Assembly (NCBI GenBank): GCA_020532545.1
Contig: JAJBAW010000005.1
Span: 25,984-89,983, forward strand
DNA length: 64,000 bases
Reading direction: 5' to 3'
Origin: Candidatus Cloacimonadota bacterium
Lineage (GTDB): Bacteria > Cloacimonadota > Cloacimonadia > Cloacimonadales > Cloacimonadaceae
This document shows positions 52,384 to 60,700 of this stretch, one piece after another. A program made the translations under genes and the position numbers. The notes under the pieces are model-generated. The model was not told the origin of the DNA, searched no databases, and worked only from the letters and a program-made list of their open reading frames with translations. Position 1 is the stretch's first letter. Every line of letters starts with the position of its first letter.

Positions 52384-53064
52384 TTAGGGGTTGTCCGGGC
52401 AGCTTGACCCAGAATTCAATTTTGGAATTCTTGGCCACGCCATCTCGCCCGAGGTCAAAACAGCCTGTAGCTTTTCCGCTTGAGCAGCTCTGACAGCGGC
52501 TCTGGCAACGTCACCGGCAACGTCACTGGCAGCGGCTTTGGCAGCGGCTCTGACAACGGCCCAGGCAACGTCACCGGCAACGTCACTGGCAGAGGCGCTG
52601 GCAGCGGCACTGGCAGCGGCACTGGCAGCTTCCCAGGCAGCGGCACTGGCAGCTTCCCAGGCAGCGGCACTGGCAGCGTCACTGGCAGCGGCACTGGCAG
52701 CGTCACTGGCAGCGGCCCAGGCAGCGGCACTGGCAGCGTCACAGGCAGCGGATAACTCATCATCCGTGGCTTTGCCCTCTGTATGGGCCCAGGCCACCGC
52801 CAGAGCGTTTTTGCTCCTGTTATCGTCCATAAGATGCTCAACCTGCCAAGCGCACCAGACGGCGTATTTCCGCCAAAGATTGTTATGCTCGGGCACAGTA
52901 TGTAGCGCCCAAAGGCAGTCATCGAGGCCATTGCTTTCGAGGATCGTCAGCAATAGTAGCGGTTCGTCGTCGGCCTTGGTTTTGCCGAGAGCGTCCAGCA
53001 ACTTCTTCCATCCGTCAGTGCATGGTTGATGCTCGCGGATTTTGCTTAACGTTGTAGATATCAT
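52384..53064 (-). CDS. Ala-rich putative immunity-type protein
   Basis: 226 residues, GGAGG 4 bases before ATG. The first ~100 residues ([20 protein letters not shown] ... [19 protein letters not shown]) match the plan of the putative immunity-protein family often seen in phages, in which a short helical domain is followed by a long AA-rich helical tail. Residues ~105-195 are near-perfect repeats of [16 protein letters not shown]. The repeat reads open in other frames too, but only this frame has a ribosome site and the family head. Role in the phage unknown. Confidence 0.6.
   Translation of the reverse strand: MISTTLSKIREHQPCTDGWKKLLDALGKTKADDEPLLLLTILESNGLDDCLWALHTVPEHNNLWRKYAVWCAWQVEHLMDDNRSKNALAVAWAHTEGKATDDELSAACDAASAAAWAAASDAASAAASDAASAAAWEAASAAAWEAASAAASAAASASASDVAGDVAWAVVRAAAKAAASDVAGDVARAAVRAAQAEKLQAVLTSGEMAWPRIPKLNSGSSCPDNP
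52495..52755. repeat. GC-rich short tandem repeats inside the Ala-rich gene
   Basis: About 260 bases built from CTGGCA/GGCAGC-type hexamer and 12-mer units (for example GGCACTGGCAGC repeated). In-frame expansion or contraction would change the length of the Ala helix without a frameshift. Confidence 0.7.
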
Positions 53065-53123
53065 AGGGCCTCCTTGCCCTTCCAGGGCATTTGGCGGGGT
53101 GACGGTTCCCCTGAAAAAAATTG

Positions 53124-53155
53124 AAACCCTCCGGATACGTCACCTCCAGAGGGTT
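53124..53155 (-). terminator. Leftward terminator after 51-aa gene
   Basis: Stem AAACCCTC / GAGGGTT with a 17-base loop; on the - strand it is followed by a T-rich tract (TTTCAATTTTTTTC). Confidence 0.6.
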
Positions 53156-53182
53156 GATTGCTTCAACTAGATACCGAATATG

Positions 53183-53338
53183 TCAGGCCAGAACTCCATG
53201 GCATTCCTCCCTCTTACGAGAGGAGGCCACCAATGCCTGTGCCTGTTTTCGGGCCTCACTTTCTGCCGGGAACCGAGTGACAGCTCCTAAAATGGTTACT
53301 TGCCCGTTTTCTACATAGAACAGACGTACTTTTTGCAT
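53183..53338 (-). CDS. Small 51-aa protein
   Basis: ATG at 53338 with a strong GGAGG site 5 bases upstream, stop at 53183, and a terminator just after. It opens MQKVRLFYVENGQVTILGAV and ends with a helical, basic part (RKQAQALVASSRKREE). No motif recognised. A TTGTTATAAGAA motif lies ~82 bases upstream, so it may be a single-gene early transcript. Small phage early proteins often act on host functions, but nothing here shows this. Confidence 0.55.
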   Translation of the reverse strand: MQKVRLFYVENGQVTILGAVTRFPAESEARKQAQALVASSRKREECHGVLA

Positions 53339-53419
53339 AGCTTCCTCCCGAAAGAATCCCTACCTAGCTTCTGTTCCCTGGCCCATCCAGAGAATGAGAA
53401 GCTAGATTCCTTCACCATA

Positions 53420-53431
53420 TTCTTATAACAA
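53420..53431 (-). promoter_or_regulatory. TTGTTATAAGAA motif copy 4
   Basis: Exact TTGTTATAAGAA on the - strand, 82 bases before the 51-aa gene. On the + strand it would run into the convergent 3' end of the next gene, so leftward is the sensible reading. Confidence 0.45.
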
Positions 53432-53495
53432 TTTCAGGTACTTGTTTTTGAATAAGGACGAGAAGGTAGGGACTACCGAGGAAGCAGGCTGCCCG

Positions 53496-54446
53496 TTATT
53501 CGGGCAGGGGCACTATTTTTCCTGCAGGGTCAAGACCGCGAAAATTAAATGCATTTAGCACGGGTGCCCACAGCTTACGTGGTTTGCCATAAGCGCTTTC
53601 TTTTTCCAGGAAGTGGTAAAGGTCCGGGCTTTTTTCTAGCAGGGCTGCTTTAGCTTTGGGGGTCTTTTCTCGCCAAGTCGTCAGCAACGTCTGAAAAGCC
53701 TCACACCGGCGGTGTGTAGCCCTGCCATGCACCCTGTCTACCAAGACGCAGCCTAGCAAGAGAGCAGAGGCAAGTTCAGAAAAAGAACACCGCGCTAATA
53801 CATAGATGGGTATTCTCAGCTCACGGAAATATGTGCAAGCCACAGGTTTAAGGTCCTTCATCAATAAAGAGCTATTCCCCCTGTGATATAGACGAGCCCT
53901 CTCTCTACTGCATAGTCTACGTTCTTCCCGCTGCCTGTACGCTGCGAGCTCCTTCTCTGTAGCCAGATAGTATTCAAGAGAGGAGTGGGGGCTTTGCAGC
54001 ATCCCATGATCCAGCATAGTAGAAGCCAGGTCTGAACTATTCTGGCAAAAGTAGCCATACTGGCAGTCACTGAACACGGTACTGTAATTGCTTGGGAACT
54101 GCTTGGCGGCTGCAGAGAAAACCTCCGAAAGTTCCTGAGCAGAATGAAACCTGCTCCTCCTTAGAGGCTCCCCCTCCTCTCCCTTCCAAAAAGATTTGTC
54201 TTTAACGATCCTCCCCCGTAACCCTCCTCCTCTAAGGGACTCCTTTTCTACTGCAACGTGAGTGAATCCCGGTACCGGGTGGGGAGCCAGCCTTTCCAGG
54301 GCTTCTCGTAATTCTTCTACGGTTGTAGCATAGAGAAAATTTTCTGCATCCGTAAGCTCCTCTAAACTGATCGGATTCCTACACCATTGCGCCCCCTCTG
54401 TAGAGGTTGCTTCCTGTAAAATATAAAAATCTTTTAATCTTTCCAT
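53496..54446 (-). CDS. Unknown protein, tandem paralogue 2
   Basis: 316 residues, starting 3 bases after the upstream paralogue ends. Shares with the protein at 54450-55337 the order DFYxLQ-type start, an acidic ~50-residue helix region, HPVPGFTHVAV (HPIPNFSHVTF in the paralogue), GYFCQNSSDLAS, a VHGRATHRRCEAFQ (VHGKYTYRKHAVFQ) motif and a PRKL end. Overall identity looks low, so the duplication is old. No catalytic motif recognised. The pair may act as a heteromer. Confidence 0.6.
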   Translation of the reverse strand: MERLKDFYILQEATSTEGAQWCRNPISLEELTDAENFLYATTVEELREALERLAPHPVPGFTHVAVEKESLRGGGLRGRIVKDKSFWKGEEGEPLRRSRFHSAQELSEVFSAAAKQFPSNYSTVFSDCQYGYFCQNSSDLASTMLDHGMLQSPHSSLEYYLATEKELAAYRQREERRLCSRERARLYHRGNSSLLMKDLKPVACTYFRELRIPIYVLARCSFSELASALLLGCVLVDRVHGRATHRRCEAFQTLLTTWREKTPKAKAALLEKSPDLYHFLEKESAYGKPRKLWAPVLNAFNFRGLDPAGKIVPLPE

Positions 54447-54449
54447 AAA

Positions 54450-55337
54450 TCACTCCCCCCTCTGCACCTCTTGGATAAGCTTCCGAGGAGCCTTGATAGC
54501 TGCTTCCTCCTGCAAAAAAGCATAAAACTTCGGATACAACTGTTTTGTTTTTTCCTTGGAAGTGTCATTTCGCTCACGCCAATCCTGCAAAAACTTCTGA
54601 AAAACGGCGTGCTTTCGATAGGTATACTTTCCGTGTACTTTGCTGAACAGGGAAAGCACTCCAAGGAGGGTGTCTACTCGGAGGGCGTAGTCATACTCAA
54701 AGCATATCCCGGGCAGCCCCAAGCAGGTGACCAGGTACTGCAGGCATTCCAATACTCGGGATCTCGGAAAAACGGCATCCAAACGAGCCTGCTCCCTTTG
54801 CTTCTCCTTTTCCTTAGCTTTCTTCTGCTTCCGTTTAATCGCCGCAAGCTGTCTCTGTGTAGCCAGAGAAAGGGTTTTGTCTTTCTTGCTAAACACCACC
54901 CCCTGAGCTGCCAGTTGCTCAGAGAACAGAGAAATACTGCTATAGCCACAGAAACAATGGCCGCTATGGAATAGATGAGTAGTTTCCCCTGTTAAAGCGT
55001 ACTTACTGGGATATGTCTGCAGAGCTTTGACTACCTCATCTATAAACTCCTGGGTAGTAAGCAGTGGAGCATCCCTCGGAAATTCGGGGAAGGATGTCCC
55101 TGGATCAAGACGCACAATATACCTTCCCTGATATCTTTTTTGAAATGTCACATGGGAAAAATTAGGTATGGGGTGGGGACATTTCTTTGAAAACGCCGCG
55201 TGTAAAGACGGAAGATCTTCTGCATATACATATTCAGAAGCGTGAATAAGATCTTCTGCTGAGTCTACGGGCTCCCAGCATTCAATGCCTCTTGCATCGG
55301 AGCACACTTTTACATAAAAAAACCCTAAATCCTGCAT
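54450..55337 (-). CDS. Unknown protein, tandem paralogue 1
   Basis: 295 residues from the ATG at 55337; the frame stays open to 55433 but through the terminator of the previous gene, so that start is unlikely. Contains a strongly basic helix (~170-200, IKRKQKKAKEKEKQREQARL) absent from the paralogue at 53496, and CFCGYSSIS. Shared motifs are listed under the paralogue. Possibly nucleic-acid binding because of the basic helix. Function unknown. Confidence 0.6.
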   Translation of the reverse strand: MQDLGFFYVKVCSDARGIECWEPVDSAEDLIHASEYVYAEDLPSLHAAFSKKCPHPIPNFSHVTFQKRYQGRYIVRLDPGTSFPEFPRDAPLLTTQEFIDEVVKALQTYPSKYALTGETTHLFHSGHCFCGYSSISLFSEQLAAQGVVFSKKDKTLSLATQRQLAAIKRKQKKAKEKEKQREQARLDAVFPRSRVLECLQYLVTCLGLPGICFEYDYALRVDTLLGVLSLFSKVHGKYTYRKHAVFQKFLQDWRERNDTSKEKTKQLYPKFYAFLQEEAAIKAPRKLIQEVQRGE

Positions 55338-55355
55338 AGCTGTCGCCCCTTTAGC

Positions 55356-55381
55356 AAAGCCCGGTGTCACCACCGGGCTTT
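55356..55381. terminator. Hairpin terminator
   Basis: Stem AAAGCCCGGTG / CACCGGGCTTT with a 4-base loop, between the genes ending at 55402 and starting at 55337. Better T-run on the + strand than the - strand, so leftward termination may be partial. Confidence 0.65.
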
Positions 55382-55401
55382 TATGAGAAAAAGGTTTGTA
55401 C

Positions 55402-56163
55402 TTACAGAGCCGCGATGCGCTCTTCGAGATCAAGAGTCAAGGCCCCAAGGATCTCTCGGCCAGCCTCCGACGAACTAAGAGCCTGCTCTACCAGTTTGGC
55501 ACGGTATTGGCGTTCCAACATAGGGAGCTGTGCCAGCTTCTTTTTCCACTCCAGAACCTGCTCCGACAGCAGGACTCCTCGCTCTACCTGCTCCTTGTAC
55601 GCCTCAGCGTCCAGGATAAGCTCTTTGCCAAGAGCAAAATTGGGAAGATGCAGTTCTTCTACATACTCTGGGGTCACAGTCCTTCCTTGCATGGCTGGCA
55701 AAGGCATGATGCGGACCCGAACCTGCAGGCTCTGTTGGGCTGCCAGCCTCTGGGTTTCCGGATCCATTTTATCAATGTTCCCCAAACAGGTCAGCCAGCT
55801 CTCAGAAGCTGTCCACGGCAGGAAATCCGGAGTATCCATGGAGGCAACCTTATCTTTACCCTCCACTGCCGGAAGGCCCATAAGGGCCTGCAGGGCCTTC
55901 TGTAGAGCTTGCAACTCTTCCGAGGCCCCAAACACCTGCTCCTTCACAAGAACCGTTACCTTTTTCTTGATTTCCCGAACAAGCCGCTCTTTTTCCTGCT
56001 TCGTCTCTTTAAAACCTTTCTCCACCTCGGACAGGGTCTCCTTGATTTTGCCTTCTGCGCGGGACACAGCCACCACCAGAATGTCATTAACATTCAAATG
56101 AGCTTCCGCAGTAACCAAGGCATTATTGTTCACATTGTGGGTGGGGATAAGATCGTTACTCAT
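55402..56163 (-). CDS. Unknown coiled-coil protein
   Basis: 253 residues, GGAG before ATG. Residues ~40-75 (SEVEKGFKETKQEKERLVRE) and ~190-245 (LILDAEAYKEQVERGVLLSE and following) are strong coiled-coil candidates around a middle domain of unknown type (PDFLPWTASESWLTCLGNID). No catalytic motif. Such helical proteins in phages may be scaffolds or inhibitors. No assignment made. Confidence 0.55.
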   Translation of the reverse strand: MSNDLIPTHNVNNNALVTAEAHLNVNDILVVAVSRAEGKIKETLSEVEKGFKETKQEKERLVREIKKKVTVLVKEQVFGASEELQALQKALQALMGLPAVEGKDKVASMDTPDFLPWTASESWLTCLGNIDKMDPETQRLAAQQSLQVRVRIMPLPAMQGRTVTPEYVEELHLPNFALGKELILDAEAYKEQVERGVLLSEQVLEWKKKLAQLPMLERQYRAKLVEQALSSSEAGREILGALTLDLEERIAAL

Positions 56164-56225
56164 TTCTTGCTCCTTTTGGGTGATTGTTAAACTTGCTTTG
56201 AGTTTTCCTTCGAAATAAGGCTACC

Positions 56226-56738
56226 CTAACTAACCTTTTTCCTTGACTTAGGGCGCTTCGAAGTCGAAGAGGCTCCGGGTTCCTGTTCCTGAGAAGATTT
56301 TTCTACCACAATCTTCTGTCGAGCTTCCTTGGGTTTGGGGCGCAGAACTACGACCGGTTCCAGCACCTTGGACACTTGGTATACCTCACGTATATCCCTC
56401 AACAGCTCCGGGTCAGGATTGTTGGGATCCAGCTCTTCCAGGACCCGCATCGTGCCATCCCTAAATAGTCCGATATACATATGAGCTCTCCTCCTTTGTA
56501 AAGGTTTTGTAAAATCATAAATTCTCTCCACCAGCTCGGAATCGTACAAAACCTGGTAGTCTTCCAAAGTCAGCTGAGCACAGGGAAAAAATTCACACTG
56601 AGTGCATCCGAGAAAAGCGGAAAACTGCTGGTGAGTGTTACACCATAAAATCACATTCTCTGGAAAAGGGCCTTCTTGATAAGGCACTGTAGAAGGCCCG
56701 CGCTCCTTTTTCTTTCGCTGCTTTTTTGGCTTCGCCAT
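56226..56738 (-). CDS. Unknown protein with basic tails
   Basis: 170 residues from the ATG at 56738, one base after the NrdG stop; the frame is open further into nrdG but without a ribosome site. Very basic start (MAKPKKQRKKKERG), a Cys/His stretch (ILWCNTHQQFSAFLGCTQCE ... PCAQL) that may bind zinc, and a Ser/Lys-rich end (SSTSKRPKSRKKVS). Possibly a nucleic-acid-binding protein. It may form an operon with the anaerobic reductase genes. Confidence 0.5.
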   Translation of the reverse strand: MAKPKKQRKKKERGPSTVPYQEGPFPENVILWCNTHQQFSAFLGCTQCEFFPCAQLTLEDYQVLYDSELVERIYDFTKPLQRRRAHMYIGLFRDGTMRVLEELDPNNPDPELLRDIREVYQVSKVLEPVVVLRPKPKEARQKIVVEKSSQEQEPGASSTSKRPKSRKKVS

Positions 56739-56739
56739 A

Positions 56740-57456
56740 TCAGACCCCCCGCAGCTGAACTTTCGGAACATATTGCCGTGCTGTACTAGCCAATAATTGG
56801 AGTTCCTCGAGGGAGTAAGGCACTTTTTCTCGGTAGGCAGGATCCATGCAAAACCGCGGGACAAATTGCTGAAGTACCCAAGTGTCCCCTGCCTCAGCCA
56901 CCAGAGGTCCTAGGACATGGATATCTTCTAGGCTTACCAAACCAGGAACACAGGTTGTGCGTACTTCCACTGTTGTTACCCTGGTTCGCTTTCTTAGGGA
57001 CGTCAACGTACTTTGAAAAGCTTCCTCAGAAACTGAGGCACCTGCCAACTCTGTTGAATACCTATGCGGAGACGTCTTAGCATCGAGAGCTAGGTAATCA
57101 ATAAGGCCGGCAGAGGACAGCTCGTCTATAATGAAAGGTGCCAGCCCGTTAGTATCCAGCTTGACCAGCTTACCCAACCCACGGAGTCTTTCTGCAAAGG
57201 AGATTAAAGAGGTACCTGCCAGAGTGGGCTCCCCCCCGGAGAGAACTACAGCAGATGTCAGTTTGGAGGCAGCTACCACCTGAGAGAGCGCCTCTTCCAC
57301 AGACAGTCTGGGCAGGGATGCCAACCTATCAGGTAAAACCAAGTCCTCATTATGACAAAAGGGACAACGAAGATTGCAGCCCCCGAAATAGATCACGCTG
57401 GCAACCTGCCCGGGATAATCCACGGTAGATAGTTGCCGGACACTGAAGATGTTCAT
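56740..57456 (-). CDS. nrdG: Anaerobic ribonucleotide reductase activating enzyme
   Basis: 238 residues from the ATG at 57456; an in-frame ATG at 57513 lies inside a terminator stem. Radical SAM signature in FGGCNLRCPFCHNED (CxxxCxxC binding the 4Fe-4S cluster), then LSGGEPTLAG (the GGE SAM-binding motif) and KLDTNGLAPF. It uses S-adenosylmethionine to make the glycyl radical on NrdD. Encoded just downstream of the separate glycyl-radical ORF and NrdD. Confidence 0.85.
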   Translation of the reverse strand: MNIFSVRQLSTVDYPGQVASVIYFGGCNLRCPFCHNEDLVLPDRLASLPRLSVEEALSQVVAASKLTSAVVLSGGEPTLAGTSLISFAERLRGLGKLVKLDTNGLAPFIIDELSSAGLIDYLALDAKTSPHRYSTELAGASVSEEAFQSTLTSLRKRTRVTTVEVRTTCVPGLVSLEDIHVLGPLVAEAGDTWVLQQFVPRFCMDPAYREKVPYSLEELQLLASTARQYVPKVQLRGV

Positions 57457-57482
57457 AGAGCTACTACTTCCTTTCAAAAAGT

Positions 57483-57507
57483 AACCCCCCTCAGGTAGAG
57501 GGGGGTT
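57483..57507 (-). terminator. Terminator before nrdG
   Basis: Stem AACCCCCCTC / GAGGGGGGTT with a 5-base loop; on the - strand followed by ACTTTTTG. It lies between the 47-aa ORF and nrdG. Confidence 0.75.
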
Positions 57508-57534
57508 CATCATTGCACAGGATTATCCGGTGTA

Positions 57535-57678
57535 TTAAGCCGGAACCTGATACTCGGAACGCTCTTTGAACTCCCGCTGCTTCCCAGCGTTCCATCCCTG
57601 AACCGGACGGAAGAAGCCGGAGACCCGGCTCCAACACTCCACTTTGCCGTCACATTTTTTCTGTTCTTTCTCGGGCAT
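57535..57678 (-). CDS. Detached glycyl-radical C-terminal segment of NrdD (47 aa)
   Basis: ATG at 57678 with an excellent AAAGGAGG site, TAA at 57535. The peptide contains KVECWSRVSGFFRPVQGWNA then GKQREFKERSEY, which is the C-terminal part of class III reductases (typically CEVYSRVxGYxRPVxxWNxGKxxEFxxR) with the radical Gly in RVSG. The main NrdD ORF ends just before this segment would begin (...HTECPYPHPDNDK). The two together have the normal length. It probably docks on NrdD as a separate subunit, as YfiD does for pyruvate formate-lyase (known precedent). NrdG is next. Confidence 0.75.
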   Translation of the reverse strand: MPEKEQKKCDGKVECWSRVSGFFRPVQGWNAGKQREFKERSEYQVPA

Positions 57679-57706
57679 AAGCCCTCCTTTCTGAGGTTAC
57701 AAAAGT

Positions 57707-57721
57707 CTGGCACAGTGCCAG
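57707..57721. other. Short palindrome/hairpin between nrdD and the glycyl-radical ORF
   Basis: CTGGCAC-A-GTGCCAG, with wider GTCTGG/CCAGAC pairing (57705-57730), and on the - strand followed by ACTTTTG. Weak terminator or operator. Confidence 0.4.
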
Positions 57722-57755
57722 TACCCAGACATTTAACAAGCAAGAGAAAATAATT

Positions 57756-57785
57756 TGACACAAAAATAGCTATGTTTTTGTGTCA
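57756..57785. repeat. 11-bp inverted repeat after nrdD
   Basis: TGACACAAAAA / TTTTTGTGTCA separated by 8 bases, ~10 bases after the nrdD stop. It may be an AT-rich terminator or a protein-binding palindrome. Confidence 0.55.
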
Positions 57786-57795
57786 GGCTATTTGT

Positions 57796-60700
57796 CTATT
57801 TGTCATTGTCAGGGTGCGGATAAGGACACTCTGTATGCTCTCCCGGCAAATACCCGTGTATCGGGCAGATGCTGAAGGTTGGCGTCAGAGTGAAGTAGGG
57901 TAGACGGTAATTCTCCGCAATCTTTCTCACCAGCTGACGCGCCACCCGCCAGTCCTCAATACGCTCTCCAAGGAAGCCGTGCAGGACGGTTCCTCCGGTA
58001 TAGAGGGTCTGGATATCATCCTGGTGTTCCAAAGCAAAGAAAATGTCCGTGGTGATGTTGACCGGTAAGTGGGTGGAATTGGTATAGTAAGGAGCCTCCT
58101 CCACCCCCGCAGTAATAATTCCAGAAAGCTCCTTACGGTCTTTACTAGCCAACCGATATGTGGTGCCCTCACCGGGAGTCGCTTCCAAATTGTACAGATT
58201 GCCTGAGGCTTCCTGGAAGGTCAGCAACCCTTCCCGAATGTATTCCAGAGTGCGAATAGTCAGAGCTTTGCCTTCAGGGGAGTCGATCCCCTTCCCGAGA
58301 AGATTCAGACAAGCCTCGTGCATGCCAATAATGCCAATGGTAGAAAAGTGATTGGTCCAATAGGAGCCTGTCCGCTGCTTGATCCCAGACAAATAATGCT
58401 TACTGTAAGGGTACAGACCAATCTCCGTGAAGCGCTCCAACTGCTTGCGCTTAATCTCCAGAGATTCGTAGGCGATGACCATAAGTTCCGCAATTTTTTG
58501 GAAAAAAGCTTCTTCCGTGGTAGAGGTGTAAGCTGCTCTGGGCAGATTCAAAGTCACTACCCCAATGGAGCCGGTAAGCGGCGCCGCAGCAAAGAGTCCA
58601 CCTGCACGCTTGCGGAGTTCGGTGTTGTCGAGACGTAGCCTACAGTTGTGAGTAACCAGGCCGTTGGCGAGTTGGAACAGGTGATCGTCGGAGTCCACTA
58701 CGAAGCAATACACCTTGCCGGAGTAGGGCACTTTTTCGATGCCGTTAATACGGCTCAGGATATTCATGCCCCTTGAGACTACCGGTACATAGTCCCCCAC
58801 CTTCAAAGACCCGGCAGGGACAACCACCTGCTCATCAGGGTCCCAACCACCGTCCCCGGCCTTACGCCACATAGGCTGCTCATGGCAAGCATCCATGAGC
58901 ACCTCAAGCTTGCTGGAGATGCTAATCTTCAAAAGCTCAGAGCAATCCTGCTCCACCATCGTGGCCTGATACCACTGCCTGTTGTGCAGGACCTCCAGCT
59001 TTGCACCCTTCTGGTACTCAAGGAAGCATGCTCCGAAGGTGAGGCCTCTTATATCCCCATCTATGCGGACGTTAACCTCTGTGTCCGGATGCAGAGGGCA
59101 CATCGAGCGGGCATCCTCCGGACTCAGATCCGAGTTAATGAAATTGGAAAAGTACGGAATTCCATACTTAGCCGTCATGGCCCACAAAGGCTCCAACTTC
59201 TCGGACTCCCAGTCCATCTCTTTGGTCAGGTTGTAGGTCGGGATGGGGAAGGAGAACAGGCGTCCGGCCTTGTCCCCGGCCATCATGATCTCGCAGAAGG
59301 CCCGGTTGATCAGGTCCATTTCGGCCTGGTAGTCGCCGTAGGTTTCAGCCTGGTACTCCCCGCCGAGGATGACCGCTTCGTCCGCCAGGGTGGAGGGCGG
59401 AGTGACGTCCATAGTGATGTTGGTGAAGGGGGTATTCCCGGTGATGAATATCTTCCCGTTGCGGCGAGCCACCACGGTTTCGTTTTTGGTGTTCGGGCAC
59501 CAGATAATGCCGGAGTAGTCCACTTCTTGGAAATCCCCAACATAGGTATCCTGGTGCATAATCAATCTGATGACGTAGACTCGCTTTTTGTTCAGCGGGT
59601 ATTTTTCCGAATCGAGATCTAATCTCCTCTCCAGCACAGTTGCGCCATACCCAGCGATAGCCGCCGCCTCAAACAAATCGTCCTTTATACGAGCAGACGT
59701 CGTTAAGATTCGACGGTATTTTGCATCTCCGTCAGCCTTCATGTAAGTGTTCAGGTACAGTCGGCAGGCTTCTTTACCTAGAGCGATGACGCTCCTGGGG
59801 ATTCTCTTAATATCTTCAGAGGATGCAGGCTTCGCAGCCCCTTCGTACCCAAAGAATTCCAGAAGTCTCTTTGCCATAAAGGAGTTGATCCTGTAAACAG
59901 TACAGGGATCTCCTAGACCTTCCTGCTGCACTGTGGAGTAAGTCCCAGCAGGAAGAAGTGACTCGATCTCTGCACACATTGCAGGGCTTTTTGTAGGGGA
60001 TTGAACGATGCAGAATCTCCCTGTTCCTTTCCCTCCGTTGGCATCGTAGTATCCATCTGCGGTTATCCAGGCTGAAAGTTGAATCAGAGCAGAGGTCTCT
60101 GCGTCAAAACCCAAAGAAGCCTTACCCCTACTTCCAACAGGGATTTTTACTCTTGACTTGTAGGAGACGACCTTCTCGATCTCCTCCAGCTGGTATTTTC
60201 CCTCTTCTCCAAAAGCACGCCGAACAGCTCGATGCTTTGGGGAAATCAGCTGATCGGTTATCCTGTTCTTTACACGGTGCATCTTCCCTTCATACTGCCG
60301 AGCAAACATCTTCTGGACAGGGAGGTACTCAATCTCCTCGGTTCCAAGGTTGAAGGTGGCGATAATGTCCCCCTCCTTCACCTCCGAGTGCCCCTTCCAG
60401 CCGTTCTGAGTGAGGATTTCGGTGTCCTCGCTCATGCACTGAAAACCGACCCTTGTCGGCACATTCAGGTTGAAGATAAACTCCTGCATGGCCTGTTTCA
60501 CCTCGGAGTAACCAAGCCCGTCCTTGCGAACGAACGGCGCCAGCAGGGTATCAAAATTGGAAAAGGCCTGGGCCCCTGCTGCCTCCCCCTGCAGAGTGTA
60601 GAAGAAGTTGGTGATCTGACCCAAAGCGGTGCGGAAATGCTTGGGAGGACCGGATTCAATCTTGCCATAAGCCCCCCCAAAGCCCTGCCGCAGCAAATCC

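Noticed and set aside
52495..52755. CRISPR array or coding in the other frames (Gly/Ser or Pro/Leu repeats)
   Set aside because: Units are 6/12 bases without spacers, and only the Ala-rich frame has a ribosome site and a family head.
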